In this document: one piece after another, positions 11,441 through 22,708 of the stretch
How positions within the stretch are numbered: the stretch's first letter is position 1
Layout of the letters: each line of letters opens with the position of its first letter
Notes under the pieces: model-generated
Told to the model about the DNA's origin: nothing
Seen by the model: the letters and a program-made list of their open reading frames with translations, nothing else
Databases searched by the model: none
NCBI GenBank assembly: GCA_012064385.1
Contig: QRDG01000531.1
Span: forward strand, 571,331 to 635,330
Source of the DNA: Puccinellia tenuiflora
Lineage: Eukaryota; Streptophyta; Magnoliopsida; Poales; Poaceae
Direction of reading: 5' to 3'
DNA: 64,000 nucleotides
Program-made: the position numbers and the translations under genes

Positions 11441-11730
11441 TGATTTTTGCACTCACCTCAAACCAGCATGTCATGTGGATCAACGAATCCAATAGAAGAA
11501 CAGATCGCAGCAGCAACTGCAGAAACAGAAAGGAGCCACAATCGATCAAATCAAAGAGCACAGAAAAAGGAGAAGATCCTCTTGATTTTTGCACTCACCT
11601 CAACCAGAACTTACTTTGGAGCAACGGATCCTATAGAAGAGAAAATCACAGCAGCAACTGCACAAAGAGGAAGGTCACCATCGATCAAATCGAACAATGC
11701 ATCAAAAAGAGGAAGAAATGGAGAAGATCC
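11441..11730 (-). repeat. Tandem duplication of an exon-plus-donor module
   Basis: Units at about 11441-11577 and 11582-11730 share the donor-bearing phrase GAG|GTGAGTGCAAAAATCAA (minus strand), the acceptor-like TTCTTCTAT and the downstream GTTGCTGCTG region. They differ by substitutions and small indels. The layout resembles a duplicated short exon with its flanking intron. Confidence 0.65.
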
Positions 11731-12062
11731 CGCCGCAGCCTACCTCGACCAGCGTCGGTTGCGCTGCTTCCGCCGGCCACCGGCCACTCCTTGATGAATC
11801 ACTGCCCCCTCGTGCAAGGGCGGCTGCCTGCTCCTCCTCCGTACCTTTGCCTCTTTGCACGGGGGCTCAACCTGAGTAGGCACCGGCGGCGGCAGCACGG
11901 GATGGATGCTCCTCGATGACAAGGACGGCGGCGCTGCCACGCTTGGGGGTCGGGACGGACGGCAGCACGCGGGGAGAGACGGAGTGGACAGGATTGGGGA
12001 GAAGAGACGCGAGGGGATTGGGGGAGAGAGGCGCGGCTAGAGTTTCTACCGTGGGGCGAGGA

Positions 12063-12069
12063 TTATATA
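12063..12069 (-). promoter_or_regulatory. TATA box of the 5.4-12 kb transcription unit
   Basis: The minus strand has GTATATAATCC. About 30 bases downstream begins a CT-rich, AACTCTAGCC-containing leader typical of plant genes. This supports transcription leftwards from about 12035. Confidence 0.5.
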
Positions 12070-12360
12070 CCGCAGAGCAAAATGACTATTTTGCCCATAT
12101 AAAATGGACGGCTCAGATCGACGCGGGTTTTGACTCTCTGATTGGACGGCTCGCGGTGGCCAGTTGCTGCGAAGAAAGCTGTGTGTACCGAATTTTCCAG
12201 CCACCAAGTCAATGACCGGTGGGACCAGGGACAGTAAAAAAAAATCACCACGTGATCGGACGACTGAGATCGCATCTGGATTCTATAGGACAGTCAGCAT
12301 TTGCTGAGCTCTGGGAAGCACCGGTCTCCACCCAAGGATGTATTCTTTAGATATTAGAGA

Positions 12361-12390
12361 CTAGGTAATATGCCCGTGCGTTGCAATGGA
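12361..12390 (-). mobile_element. Helitron-like 3' terminus
   Basis: On the minus strand TTGCAACGCACGGGCATATT leads to CTAG followed by T. This fits the Helitron 3' rule (GC-rich near-hairpin, then CTRR, inserted before T). The 5' end was not located, so the extent is unknown. Confidence 0.4.
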
Positions 12391-12461
12391 TGGGAAATAA
12401 TCTACGTTGCGGAGCCTTACAAAGTTAATCCCTCTATTCCACAATATAAACTTTTTTTAGC

Positions 12462-12873
12462 GGGGATGGCGTTTTGGCTCCCGGGCTCATCTGCTCCCGG
12501 TTTTATTTCCGATTTTTTTAAAATACGAAAATGCTTCGAAAAATCCTGAAAAAAATTTGGACATGAACATATTGAAGTATTCAACACTCGTGTAAAATTT
12601 CGACAAAAAATATCAATTTTTGCGCCCTGTGTAAAAAAGACAAATCTGTCTTTTTGAATAGTGGACTGTTCACCTATTTTGTCTGTCAGATATTTGTCTT
12701 TTTTGCACAGGGCGCAAAAATTGATATTTTCTGTCGAAATTTATACGAGTATTGAATACATGAATATGTTCCCGCACAATTTTTTTCAGATTTTTTTGAT
12801 GCGTTTTCTAAATTCAAAAAAATCGAAAAGGCACCCGGGTGCAGATGAGCCCGGGAGCCAAAGTGGATTTCCG
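12462..12873. mobile_element. Mutator-type foldback MITE with 9-bp target duplication
   Basis: A 412-bp element with long inverted arms (about 190 bp each, for example TTGGCTCCCGGGCTCATCTG on the left, its complement on the right) around a short centre near 12660. Perfect 9-bp duplications TTTTTTAGC lie at 12453-12461 and 12874-12882. A 9-bp duplication with long inverted repeats indicates the Mutator superfamily. It has interrupted a Stowaway-like phrase (CCTCTATTCCACAATATAAA ... AGCTATAGACTTATATGAAT). Confidence 0.85.
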
Positions 12874-12984
12874 TTTTTTAGCAAGCTATAGACTTATATG
12901 AATCATAGGTATTAATTTGCAAAAAAAAAAAAGACCAGTTGGTTTCATGCGTCCACGACAAGCTCTAAGAGAGACATGTGTCAC

Positions 12985-13128
12985 CAGTGGCGGAGCCAGC
13001 GCTGTAACTCAGTGTAGTCGGTGCAAAGTTGTGTATATATTTTAATATCTTTTTGTATGATTTTAGCTTGTATTGAAAAAAACTGTGTAGTCAATTCACT
13101 ACACAAGTCAAGTGTGGCTCTGCCACTG
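12985..13128. mobile_element. hAT-type MITE with 8-bp target duplication
   Basis: A 144-bp element with ends CAGTGGCGGAGCCA and TGGCTCTGCCACTG (imperfect inverted repeats). It is flanked by perfect 8-bp duplications TGTGTCAC at 12977-12984 and 13129-13136. Duplication length and CA-GGCGGAGCC ends match hAT MITEs. Confidence 0.9.
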
Positions 13129-13136
13129 TGTGTCAC

Positions 13137-13410
13137 CATTGCCACCTCACACCACTCCACGAAGGAATCCACCTGCGGTGCACACAAACAGAGACATGTG
13201 TCAACATCGCTACCTCACCCCACTTTGTGAAGGCATTCACCTCCCTTCGGGGTCACAAAGTAAGGAAGCATCATCATCGCCACCTCACCCCACTTCACGA
13301 AGGCATTCACCTTCCTCCAGGATCAGGGAGTAGAGGAAGCAGGTGCACCAACACAGACATGGGTCACCATCACCACCTCGCGAAGGCATTCACCTCCCTC
13401 CACACGGTTT
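13137..13410. repeat. Degenerate minisatellite, about four units of 65-95 bp
   Basis: The phrase GCCACCTCACCCCACTTCAC and AAGGCATTCACCTCCCT recur four times (near 13142, 13207, 13276 and 13372) with the last copies shortened. The spacing is irregular. Confidence 0.7.
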
Positions 13411-13533
13411 TTTTTTTGCGACAATTTCGAAACTTCGCGTGCGGGAGCCGGGAGGGAGTGCGATGAAAGAAGGACCGATGGACGAAAACGGAGCGAAACG
13501 CTGTGACGACGTACGAGAGAACCAAATCTTTTT

Positions 13534-13572
13534 CTAGGTAGTAGTAGCAAAATGCCCGTGCGTTGCAACGAG
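13534..13572 (-). mobile_element. Second Helitron-like terminal motif
   Basis: CTAGGTAGTAGTAGCAAAAT followed by GCCCGTGCGTTGCAACG parallels the motif at 12361. The minus-strand base after CTAG is A, not the T expected of a Helitron target, so this may be a decayed end or an internal copy. Confidence 0.3.
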
Positions 13573-14978
13573 ATTACATCAAACAGACATGCTAATTTTT
13601 AGCATAGCCATGCAACCCACTTGTATATATACAAAATCTTGGCTCTAGTAATTGCCCATCCTGTTAGTATGATTGAGAAACAAATAATGTTATTAAAAAT
13701 TAAATAAGAAACAAGTACATGAATTCTATTCATTACATGGTGCTCATCCAAGGGATCAGTCATTTTGCCATGTACACTTCGAAGGATGTAATTTTAGTCT
13801 CAATCACTCTCCTTTTACCACTCCACTCCTGAAAGATTTATTTTGGATCTTTCATATATTAGCTTATATGCATGATCGTTGACGTGCTATATGTAGCAAA
13901 ATTTAGTAATGTCATCCATCTCAAAACATAAGATGTACTTCACTTGAACATCACTTGAATAAAATTTTATACAACTCATTAGAAACATCAGACTATTCAT
14001 TCTGTCAATTCTCATCCAAATATACAAATCATATAAGTACAACTATAAGTTGCAAACAAAAAAACATGAAATCTTCACACGTTGCGGATAGCTCCATATA
14101 GCGAACAATGGCATCTCCCATTGATTTCAAGTTCCTTAATCTTTGTACCTAAAACTAAAATGGATTACCTTGAGTCCTTGAGCGAAGGGGTTCTAATAAA
14201 TGTTTAACTATGAAAGGGTCAATAATTATTAGAAACACTTCAGCGTAATAATAAATCTGTTTAACTTATAAGAATGGAACTCTTTCTCCCTCTGTTTACT
14301 TGTAATGGTGTATATGATATCCGGTTAAAACACTACTTGAACCACACTAATGATTATAATTCAATATTGAACAAACATTTGCATGCACTCTGACCAAGCT
14401 TAACCCAAAAACAGCATGGCAAATGATGATGTCAACTGCATTGCTAAATAAAAGGTTAAGTAGACGTACCCTGGTAAAACTGAAGGCCATCATGGAGTGA
14501 CATGCCAAAATTACGTGGGGTTCACCGGGTTAGGCATTTCATCGAATAGGTTGAAGGTCACCTGCAGTACGATAGTTCTTTGTGTCGTCTCTACTACATG
14601 TGGGTAGCAAAATTCAAGGACATGCAACTGTTAGAAGATTCAGACAGAGGGAGTCAAGTAATTATCAAGGTTTAGTTGGGCAGTAGAGGAGGGACATCAA
14701 ACAAGTCATCAGGACCACAGCTTGACCCACGTCTCATCTGCCATGAGGCTTAATCTCACCGTGTTGTAGCAGAGAAGCAGTTAAAAAGGGGACTCCACCG
14801 TGATAAGCTGAGGAAGGTGGTCATAACGACACCCAGGGAAAGATGGATCTAGTATACTCACACCGGCGGTCGTCGGAACGTTGGAGGCGCTCAGGATGCT
14901 CCCTGGCTACTCAACTCCTTCCTGGTCTCACTGACTCGGCGGTGCTGACAACACCATCTGTCCGTCCTCTTCGACGGT
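13573..14978. other. Unassigned sequence, no gene seen
   Basis: AT-rich to 14700, then mixed composition. Neither strand shows a convincing frame or splice chain. It may be the body of a Helitron whose end is at 13534. Confidence 0.3.
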
Positions 14979-14983
14979 GCATG

Positions 14984-16888
14984 TGATGGGGTCGCAGCAT
15001 GGAAAACAAAAAAAAATTCTACGCGGCAAGCGGAATAAACCCCAAGGATCTAGATCTACGAGATGAAGATAGCGAAGGTGAGATCCAATCTCTTACCCTT
15101 GAAGATCAACAAACGCGTTTTGTCGGTGCAGGGGTTGGCTAGTCGATCCCCGCAACTAGACTCGTCTAGTCGCGAGGAGATGTATTATCCTCGAGATCCA
15201 ATCCGGTGAAGTGCAGCAACGGGCAGCACCTCCGCGGCGTCCACACGTACAGCTCGATGAAGACGTCGACTCCTTGATCCCGCAAGCGAGAGGACGTGGC
15301 CTTGATGATCTCAGCAGCACGACGGTAGTGCCGGTGATGATGACGATCTCCGCGAGCAGGGCTTCGCCAAGCCAAGCAAGAGGAGAGGGAGAGGAGCAAG
15401 GTGGCGCAGCCCCTAGGGCTAGGGGGTGCGGCAGCCTATAGGTGGAGAGGAGGTGGCGGCAGCCCTCCGGGAGAGGAGGGGTGCGGCTAGGGTTAGAGGG
15501 AGAGAGGGGGGTGCGGCTGCCTCCAGGGGTGTGGTGCGCCCCCCCCTCCCCTCCTTTATATAGGAGGCCGGCTAGGTCTAGGGCAGGGGGCCGGCCGGCC
15601 CCCCCTTGCTTGCCCCCCAAGTTGGAGTCCATCTAGGACTCCTCCTTGGGCTCCCTTTCCTAAAGGGGTGGAGGGCCCAACTCCTAGTCCAACTAGGAGT
15701 GGGACTCCCCTCCTTCTCCCTATGCCGCACCACCCATATGGGCCTAGGTGGTGCGCCCCACCTAGGTGGTGGCTGCACCCCTTTGCACCATGTGGGCCCC
15801 ATACAAAATATGCGGTCCCACTTCTAGACCCTTCTAGAACATTCCGGAACCTTTCCGATACCCTATAAATAATTTCCGGAACTTTTCCGAAACCTCCGGA
15901 AACCACTTTCCATATATGAATCTTATTCTTCGGACTCCTCCGGAACCTCTCGTGATGTCCGGGATCCCATCCAAGACTCCGAATCACCATTCGTTCACTT
16001 CATCATTTAATTCATCGCAAAACCTAATTTCATCGGAACGTTAAGTGTGTGACCCTACGGGTTCGAGAATGCATAGACATGATCATATCAATAATTAATA
16101 GCGGGACCGGGATGCCCATATTAATTCCTATACACTCAACGAAAACCTTTTCTCGATTGAACCACGATGCCGGAGATTCAATTAATCTCATATATGATTC
16201 CCTTTGTCTCACGATATTTTACTTGCCCGAGATATAATCGTTGACATCCCCATGTCTAGTTTAATCTCGTTACCGGCAAGTTCTCTTTACTCGTCCATAA
16301 TATAGGATCCCGGTGATTACAACCTAATCACATGTCTGCAGACTTTTGATGCTATATTACCGAGAAGGCCTGGAGATATCTTCTCCGTCACATGGAGGGA
16401 CAAATCCCACTCTCGATTCATATCACCCAACAACCCACCATCGGAGATACCTGAAAGCCACCTTTATAATCACCCAGTTACGAAATGACGTTTGATGTCC
16501 ACAAAGCATTCCTCCGGTGAACGGGAGTGATATAATCTCATGGTCTAAGGAAACTATATTTGACATATTAAAAGTGTTGACAACAAAACTTTTGTGACAC
16601 GATTAATTGCAACTCTTTATTTGGGTCATGTCCATCACACCATTACTCCTAATGATATGACTCCGTTATCAAGTGACTATAACAAGTCCATAGTTAGGAA
16701 ACTCTAACTATCTCTTGATCAACGAACTAGTCCTGTAGAGGCTCACTAGGGACTCCGGGTGTTTATATTCCACACATGTATTATGTTTCCATTTAATACA
16801 ATTATAGCATGGATAATAAACTATTATCATAAACGTGAATATGCTTAATAAACCATTTTATTATTGCCTCTAGGGCATATTCCCAACA
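14984..16888 (-). mobile_element. Solo LTR of the Angela/BARE-1 Copia group
   Basis: On the minus strand the 1905-bp LTR starts TGTTGGGAATATGCCCTAGA, the hallmark of Angela/BARE/WIS LTRs, and ends GACCCCATCA. It is flanked by a perfect 5-bp duplication GCATG at 14979-14983 and 16889-16893. No internal domain is present, so intra-element LTR recombination has removed it. Several open frames inside (for example 15156-15632) are spurious. The insertion lies exactly at the tip of the foldback element to its right. Confidence 0.95.
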
Positions 16889-17198
16889 GCATGCCCACTA
16901 CTGCAGCGGCACGAGATTTATGAAATTAGCAATGAGACACACGAGAGTTAGGTTTAAATCAATTTCAGAGTTTCCTGTATGTACATAGTTGTAGCAGGGC
17001 AACAAAAATTAGTACAGAAACCTTCTGAACTTGAAGAAGACAGTTTTATTTTCTCTGCTGACAACAAATTAAATTCCTAGGACAACATATTTCCTAAACA
17101 AATAGCATGCAGGAAACTCTGAACTTGATTTAAACCTAACTCTCGTGTGTCTCATTGCTAATTTAAGAAATCTCGTGCCGCTGCAGTAGAGGGCATGC
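16889..17198. mobile_element. Foldback element with 90-bp inverted arms
   Basis: The left arm (16889-16980) and right arm (about 17106-17198) are inverted copies with only a few mismatches, both ending GCATGCC-CTACTGCAGCGG at the outside. The loop is about 125 bp. The right arm abuts Gypsy gag/protease sequence. The superfamily is unclear because GCATG lies at both ends and the flanks do not show a clean duplication. Confidence 0.75.
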
Positions 17199-17350
17199 AT
17201 GTCTAGCACAAACAACTCACTGGGAAAGTTGTGTGCCTCATTTTCCAAGGTCATGTTTTGGCATACGGTGTTTGCTGGCCGCTTCCCTTCTGTAGAGCTT
17301 ACCCTGATGGGTCTTCTAAGTCTTCGACAGTGTATCTTATTTTTATTCAC
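17199..17350 (-). pseudogene. Protease N-terminal remnant of Gypsy copy 1
   Basis: Continues copy 1 in the same frame after the premature stop (MNKNKIHCRRL onward to FPSELFVLDM). It is truncated by the foldback element before the flap and hydrophobic-glycine motif that copy 2 retains. Confidence 0.7.
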
Positions 17351-17359
17351 AAAGTGTTT

Positions 17360-18538
17360 TTATATGAAAGAATGTATAGCCTCAGTATCAAAGAGTACTA
17401 GTGCAGAATAGGAGTTGATCAACAATCCTTCAATAACAGGGTTTGGTTTCTTGAGAACTCTCTCAATGTTTATAGAAAACACATGTCCCTTTCGGAATTG
17501 AGTTGGCTTGGTTGCATTACTAAACTTCTTTTCCGGACAGCTTCGGGAATAGTGTCCCATTTTCTTGCATTTGAAACACTCCACCTGGCTGATGTCCTTC
17601 CTGTTGGGTTTGGGGTGGCGATTCTGACTGCTGTTTTCTCCCATAAGGTGCTCATTTCCGAGGTCATAAACCTCTTCAGTATGGACGGGGCTGTGGTGTC
17701 CATGGTTGATGTGGTGATCAATTTCTCCATGAAAGTCATGTCTATGAATATTATGACAATGGTGGTTATTGTCTCCATGATAGTTGAACTCAAAATGATT
17801 ACGTTCATCATCTGAAGTGTGCAATTCCTGCTGTGATTCTGAGTGATGCTCTTCCACATTATGCTTTCGCTTCTTGTTCGCAACTTGCTTCAGTTTGCTC
17901 TCCAAGGTTATCGCTTGGTCAACCAGTGACTGGTAGTTTGGGGTATATGCAACTGTCAATAGAATGGATAGTTCGTCATTCAGACCATTTAGAAACCTTT
18001 CTTTCCTCTTAGTATCTGTATCAACATCAGCCGGTGCGTAGCGCGACAGATTATTGAACTCATTCATGTATTCTATTACGTTTCGGTCGTCTTGTCGAAG
18101 ATCGAGAAATTCTTCCCTCTTCAGCTTCATCACTCCTGATGAAACATGTGCAGTACGGAATCCTTTTTGAAATAAATCCCATGTCATCTCTTCAATGGGG
18201 TAAGTGATCTGGTAGCTGTCCCACCAGTCTGCTGCAAGTCCTTCTAGTATGTGTGCCACGAATCTAACCTTCTCAGCATCTGTGCATCCGATGGTCACCA
18301 AATCCTTATTCACTGATCGTAGCCAATCGTCGGCCAAAATAGGTTCTGCAGCTCTTGAGAACTTTTCCGGTCGAAGCTTTAAGAATCTGATCAACATATC
18401 CACCGGAGATGGTGGAGTTGGTGGAATGTTCTTGTTGTTTTCTAGGTTTTGGGTCATCGGCTGATTCAGTTGATTCTGTACATCTAGTAACTCTTGTAGT
18501 GTAGGCATCACCGGGTTGTTGGGATTTGGATGGGACAT
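17360..18538 (-). CDS. Gypsy gag copy 1 (capsid, zinc knuckle, start of protease)
   Basis: A 392-codon frame from a good ATG at 18538. Residues about 60-190 have the retrotransposon gag capsid pattern (FVAHILEGLAADWWDSY, then RFLNGL). Residues 230-285 are histidine-rich, and a CX2CX4HX4C zinc knuckle uses C311, C314, H319 and C324. After it begins the aspartic protease, but the active-site triad position reads DTE (384-386) where retropepsins have DTG or DSG. The frame ends four codons after the following HSF through a serine-to-stop change relative to copy 2; protease coding continues in frame beyond the stop to about 17199, where the foldback cuts it off. Gag would package element RNA in cytoplasmic particles. 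The loss of the catalytic glycine suggests an enzyme that cannot mature its own particles. Confidence 0.85.
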   Translation of the reverse strand: MSHPNPNNPVMPTLQELLDVQNQLNQPMTQNLENNKNIPPTPPSPVDMLIRFLKLRPEKFSRAAEPILADDWLRSVNKDLVTIGCTDAEKVRFVAHILEGLAADWWDSYQITYPIEEMTWDLFQKGFRTAHVSSGVMKLKREEFLDLRQDDRNVIEYMNEFNNLSRYAPADVDTDTKRKERFLNGLNDELSILLTVAYTPNYQSLVDQAITLESKLKQVANKKRKHNVEEHHSESQQELHTSDDERNHFEFNYHGDNNHHCHNIHRHDFHGEIDHHINHGHHSPVHTEEVYDLGNEHLMGENSSQNRHPKPNRKDISQVECFKCKKMGHYSRSCPEKKFSNATKPTQFRKGHVFSINIERVLKKPNPVIEGLLINSYSALVLFDTEAIHSFI

Positions 18539-19158
18539 CCGTTTAGTTTAGAAAGGATGAGTAGAGATAGAGAGATACTAAGGGAAGCATTAATACCCAT
18601 ACACAGCAGATCAAGACAAATCATCTTACAAGCAACATCTAGCAAGCATCAATCAACAGTAAAACAACCAATAGAGATAAAAACAACTCCTCCTACTTAA
18701 TTTTCGAAATTCTAGTTTGGATAACAAACACAACAAAGGTTTTTCAAAATAGACACGATAGTACTACCATACCACAATTTGGTAAGTCAATACAATATCA
18801 TGATAACGTTATTCTAATAAAATGGTGGTCTAGTCTATCTCTTCCTTCAATGCTTCAACATTCTCTTCTATTTCTTTGAGTTCGTCGAGGTACTTCTGGG
18901 CGTTGTGAAATCTAAGTTGAAGTCTTCGATCAAGGCGCTTGATGGCTTCTCATAATTGTCATGTTGATCTTCAACGTCTTCGAAAATATTTCTGAGTTAT
19001 GGTCATCTATAAATAAGATAACTTAGAAAGCAATTAGTTGAGAAGGTTACAAGAAGATATTAGGAAAGATTTGGACAAGAAGAAAATAACTTTTGTTCCT
19101 ATGGTCATTCTTATTTCTAATCCAAACCTAAGGTTTTCGAGCCTACAGGCAACATTAC
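18539..19158 (-). other. Gypsy leader between PBS and gag (copy 1)
   Basis: Untranslated leader of about 620 bp. The matching leader of copy 2 lies at 34839-35467 and is nearly identical. No frame or extra gene was seen. Confidence 0.7.
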
Positions 19159-19170
19159 GCTCTGATACCA
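19159..19170 (-). other. Primer-binding site, copy 1
   Basis: The minus strand reads TGGTATCAGAGC, complementary to the 3' end of initiator tRNA-Met, two bases from the LTR. Confidence 0.9.
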
Positions 19171-19172
19171 TC

Positions 19173-22100
19173 TGTAGCGCCCTTGCTTAGAAAAGCAATG
19201 ACATTCTGTGAAATATGCTATTCCCTGGATCGAGTATGGATATCAATTCACAAATAGATGTAATACCATGCATCAATGTCAAATAATTATTACATCGTGA
19301 GATCCATAAATAAAATATTCTTTACAAATTGCATAGCCAAAGGCTAGCTTGAATGCAAAGTTTGGCAGCGGAAACATAAGTAGCACAGAGAGCTTCATCA
19401 TCTTCATGTGCCACTGGCATACATGTTGGTTGCAAGCTCGAAAGGTAGACGTCCTCACGCGTCATCGTAAAAACCTGCAACATTAACGTTGCAGCCCAGG
19501 GAATTTGGGTCAATACCTTGTGACAGGCCGGCAAGTGATACTTTGGTGGAATATAAAATGGCAAGTCTAAATCTATATGCATGTTTGGCTGGTGGAGTTA
19601 GAGGCTATTGCATAAAGCCAATTTTGTCCTACTTTTCATAAAGATTTTTCATTTCTCAACTTTCTATAAGACGAACTGGCATGAAAACCAGTGTCTCTTC
19701 TACTCTTGTTCACCCATCAAATTTTATTTATGAAATTGGAATGAGGAGATTTTCCATCGACATCCTTGTCTAGCTGCTCAGAATTGTCCGTAACCGGGGA
19801 CACGGCTATGATCATAGTTTTACACTCTCGAGAGGTTGTGCACTTTCACCACGAGACTCAGTCAACCCATTCAGACCTTAACCCTCATTTAGTGAAAATT
19901 AAAGGAGAAGACTGAGACAAGACCTTTGGGAAACAACCCCCTGTTCCTCTGGCAGACCCATACCAGGGGTTCATCAGCTGAAATCTATCGGAATCAGGTT
20001 CCTAGAACTTACTTAGTCAAGACAGAGCCATAATATCAAGTGGCTGCACTGGAAGCAATCTAAACTTGGAGTGACTTAAATCTCTTTGTTCCTGGGTGGC
20101 CGTTCACAAGTGCACGTACTCAGGTATAACCATGGAAATGGCCCTGAGCAGCCACTCAACTTTGACCCACCAATAGAGCAACACCAATTGCCACCCAGGT
20201 AGTTCATTAACTTGGTAGAGTTTTTATCCTTTCATACTACAATAAGACATTTCAGCATTGCAGTTCTAACTTCTACCAAGTGAATGGGTTCCTAAAACAA
20301 CATGAATAAAGGGTGATATACTAAACAGGTCTGCATAGCAATATAGTAGTACACCTATAATGCATACTACTGAAATAGTCTACATTGCATATATAATAAA
20401 ATAGTAGGTCTTTCATGAAAGGGTGTATGCACTTGCCTTTTGGAACTTGTCGTTGCTCACACACTCTTTTTCAACGTAGCTCATAGCTCTCCGTTCAATC
20501 TATACAATACAAACAATTGACAATAAGCAACAATACAACAATCAAAAGAAACAAACATAACAACAAACATAGATAGAAACAAACAAAACTAGGTTGGTGG
20601 TCCAAGCTTCAATACATGATCCCATATGCAAAAAGAATCAATGCATTAGGTTTGGGGTTTGCCATTTGGTCAGGGGTTGGTCTGAAATCAAATTTGAAAA
20701 GGTTGAAGGGGTGTTTCAAAGGTTCCAAGGATTGGTTTTGATCAAAGTGATCACACAAGGGTTGGTCAAGCAGTTTTAAAACATTTTGAAACTATAGTTT
20801 GCAAAACATTAACATTTAAATGGCCTTTGGCACACTTTCAATGTTTATGTTTCAAAAGGTGGTAGCTTGGCATGGTTTTGGTCTCTCTGGACAGAGACAA
20901 ATATTTGAAGAAATTTTCTAAAAGAAAACAAATTAAAAGGATTTATAAAAATAAAACTATAACAAATATACCCAATTTGAGTCTCTAATTTCTATATCAC
21001 CTTAATACTACCTAAAAATATTTTTTATCAGTGGAATAGTGTTACACACATTCCAAGGTTTCTGAAAATATTTTATTTGCAAAATTTTATAGATTTGAAA
21101 CTATGTCAAATTTACTCAAATGACTCATTGAAATTTGAATAAATTTGGATTTGTTACACTGAAAACTAACAGTGCCAAAAGATTCTACAAGTCCAGAGCT
21201 TTTCAAAAAGATAAAATTTGTTAAATTTGGCCAAAGGGTTTAAAAGTTATAAAGGTTTGAAGTTGCAGGGACTTTTCTGTAAAACTGCCATTTAATTCAA
21301 TTCGGGAATAAAATTCCAGAAAGGACTGGCCACGTGGCTGCATCCTATTGGCTGGGCTCGGGCTTGAGCTCGACTCGGCTTAGCCTAACTACGCCTCGGC
21401 TTGGCTCGCGAGGGCTCGGCTCGATCTAATATCGGCCGTTGGATCTAGATCGGGTGGTTGAGAAGCTAGGGTTTACCCCGGCGGCGGCGGTTGGTCACCG
21501 GAGACGGAGTGGACGGCGGTCGGCGGCTCTTCCGTGGATGTTGACGGCGACCTGAGGCTCCCGCGAGCTCGGCGAAGCGACGACGACACGCAGAAGGACA
21601 CGGCGACGATGATAGCGACGTCGGCAACAAGCGGCGCATCCCGAGGCGGCGGCGAGGCGCGGCTGGGGTCACGGCGGCGGAACATGAGCTTCGGGTCGAG
21701 GACGGAATCGTCGTTTTGGCTGCACCAAAAATTAGAGGAAAGTGGCAGGAGGTGCGCAAGGTAGAGAGGAAGAGAGGAGGCAGGGGTTCGGTGGCTGGGG
21801 CTCACCGGGGTGGCCGGAAACGGACGAGCACGGCAACAGCACGGCGGAACTTCGGCGAGCTATTCCGGCCGTCTCAGGGCACGAAATGGAGAGGCACCAA
21901 AGGGGGAAATGGAGAGGCAGGAGTGGGCTTTACAGGGAAGGGCACGTGGGGGGGGGGGGGCAAGGGTGGCTTCAATCTACCGCAATCAAGAGGGAGAGTT
22001 TCGGATCGAAACTGCCGTGGTGGAGATTGAATACGATGACGTCATGGTGGGTCCCACCTGTCAGGTATTTCCTTTTTCTTTTTCTGTTTTCTTTTATAAC

Positions 22101-22694
22101 TTTTGATTTAAAGCTCCAAATCAAGTCAAATAAATTTGTAAAAATTTGTAAAATTCCAAACAGTCAAAATAGACATTTTGGAACTATTTTTGGTCAAAAA
22201 AATTACCAAATACCCTTTTTGTCAAATTTGCCTTATATGGCTATTTGGGAAATTCAAATAAAGGTTTATAAATATCCCAAAATATTTAAATAAAAACCAG
22301 AGAAATAATATGAGTTATATAATTCAAAATGATAACTCATTTTCATATTTAAAGATAGTTTAAGATAAAACATTTTATAAAACAAAGATTGGAAAGATGT
22401 CTAAATCATTTTCTCAATAATTTAGGGTTTATAATATCCCCGTACTATTTATTTTAAAACCAAATATCCATAGTGGAAAGTACTATTTAGAAAACCCATT
22501 TAAATATTTTATTTCCAAAACTTTAAAGTTGAGATTTGAAGATAAAGGAATATTTAATTTAAAATATAACTTTGAAGATGTCAAAACAATCTTCTATAAA
22601 AGCTTTTCTTGATTTTTGGAGACTTTATTTAATTATTAACAAAAGTTTTAAATTTTTGTGATTTTTAAAACATTCCAAAATTTGGGATGTTACA
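19173..22694 (-). repeat. Complete Gypsy LTR, 3.5 kb, shared by both internal parts
   Basis: On the minus strand it begins TGTAACATCCCAAATTTTGG and ends GGGCGCTACA, then PBS. It is followed on the other side by the PPT of copy 2, so it serves as 3' LTR of copy 2 and 5' LTR of copy 1. A GC-rich block (about 21330-22040) looks genic but only holds overlapping spurious frames. Relative to the right LTR it has a 40-bp loss near 20891 and about 29 extra bases near 21370. Confidence 0.85.
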
Positions 22695-22708
22695 AACCTA
22701 CCACCCTT
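22695..22708 (-). other. Polypurine tract of Gypsy copy 2
   Basis: The minus strand reads AAGGGTGGTAGGTT directly before the LTR, preceded by CTCGGGGACGAGATT. This is the standard arrangement for this Gypsy group, used to prime plus-strand synthesis. Confidence 0.8.

Larger units (their letters stand above)
5452..12035 (-). other. Probable multi-exon transcription unit, product unknown
   Basis: Read on the minus strand there is a TATA box at 12063-12069 and a CT-rich leader containing AACTCTAGCC. Several short segments with good splice borders follow (listed separately at 10992, 8553, 8331 and 5452). The terminal candidate exon ends in a stop at 5452. The exon candidates do not join into one convincing protein by eye and no domain is recognised, so this may be a gene with many introns, a decayed gene or a non-coding transcript. 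The introns would hold an LTR insertion (8801-9182) and an exon-like tandem duplication (11441-11730). Confidence 0.35.

Noticed and set aside
13137..13410. Evenly spaced repeats that might suggest a CRISPR array
   Set aside because: The genome is a plant, and unit length and spacing are irregular: it is a minisatellite.
15156..15990. Several overlapping open frames of 60-158 codons on both strands
   Set aside because: They lie inside the Angela-type solo LTR, are proline/glycine-rich by composition and overlap one another.
21466..22293. Overlapping GC-rich frames up to 183 codons
   Set aside because: They are inside a Gypsy LTR; the same block recurs at 37704-38200, and open frames on both strands reflect GC content.
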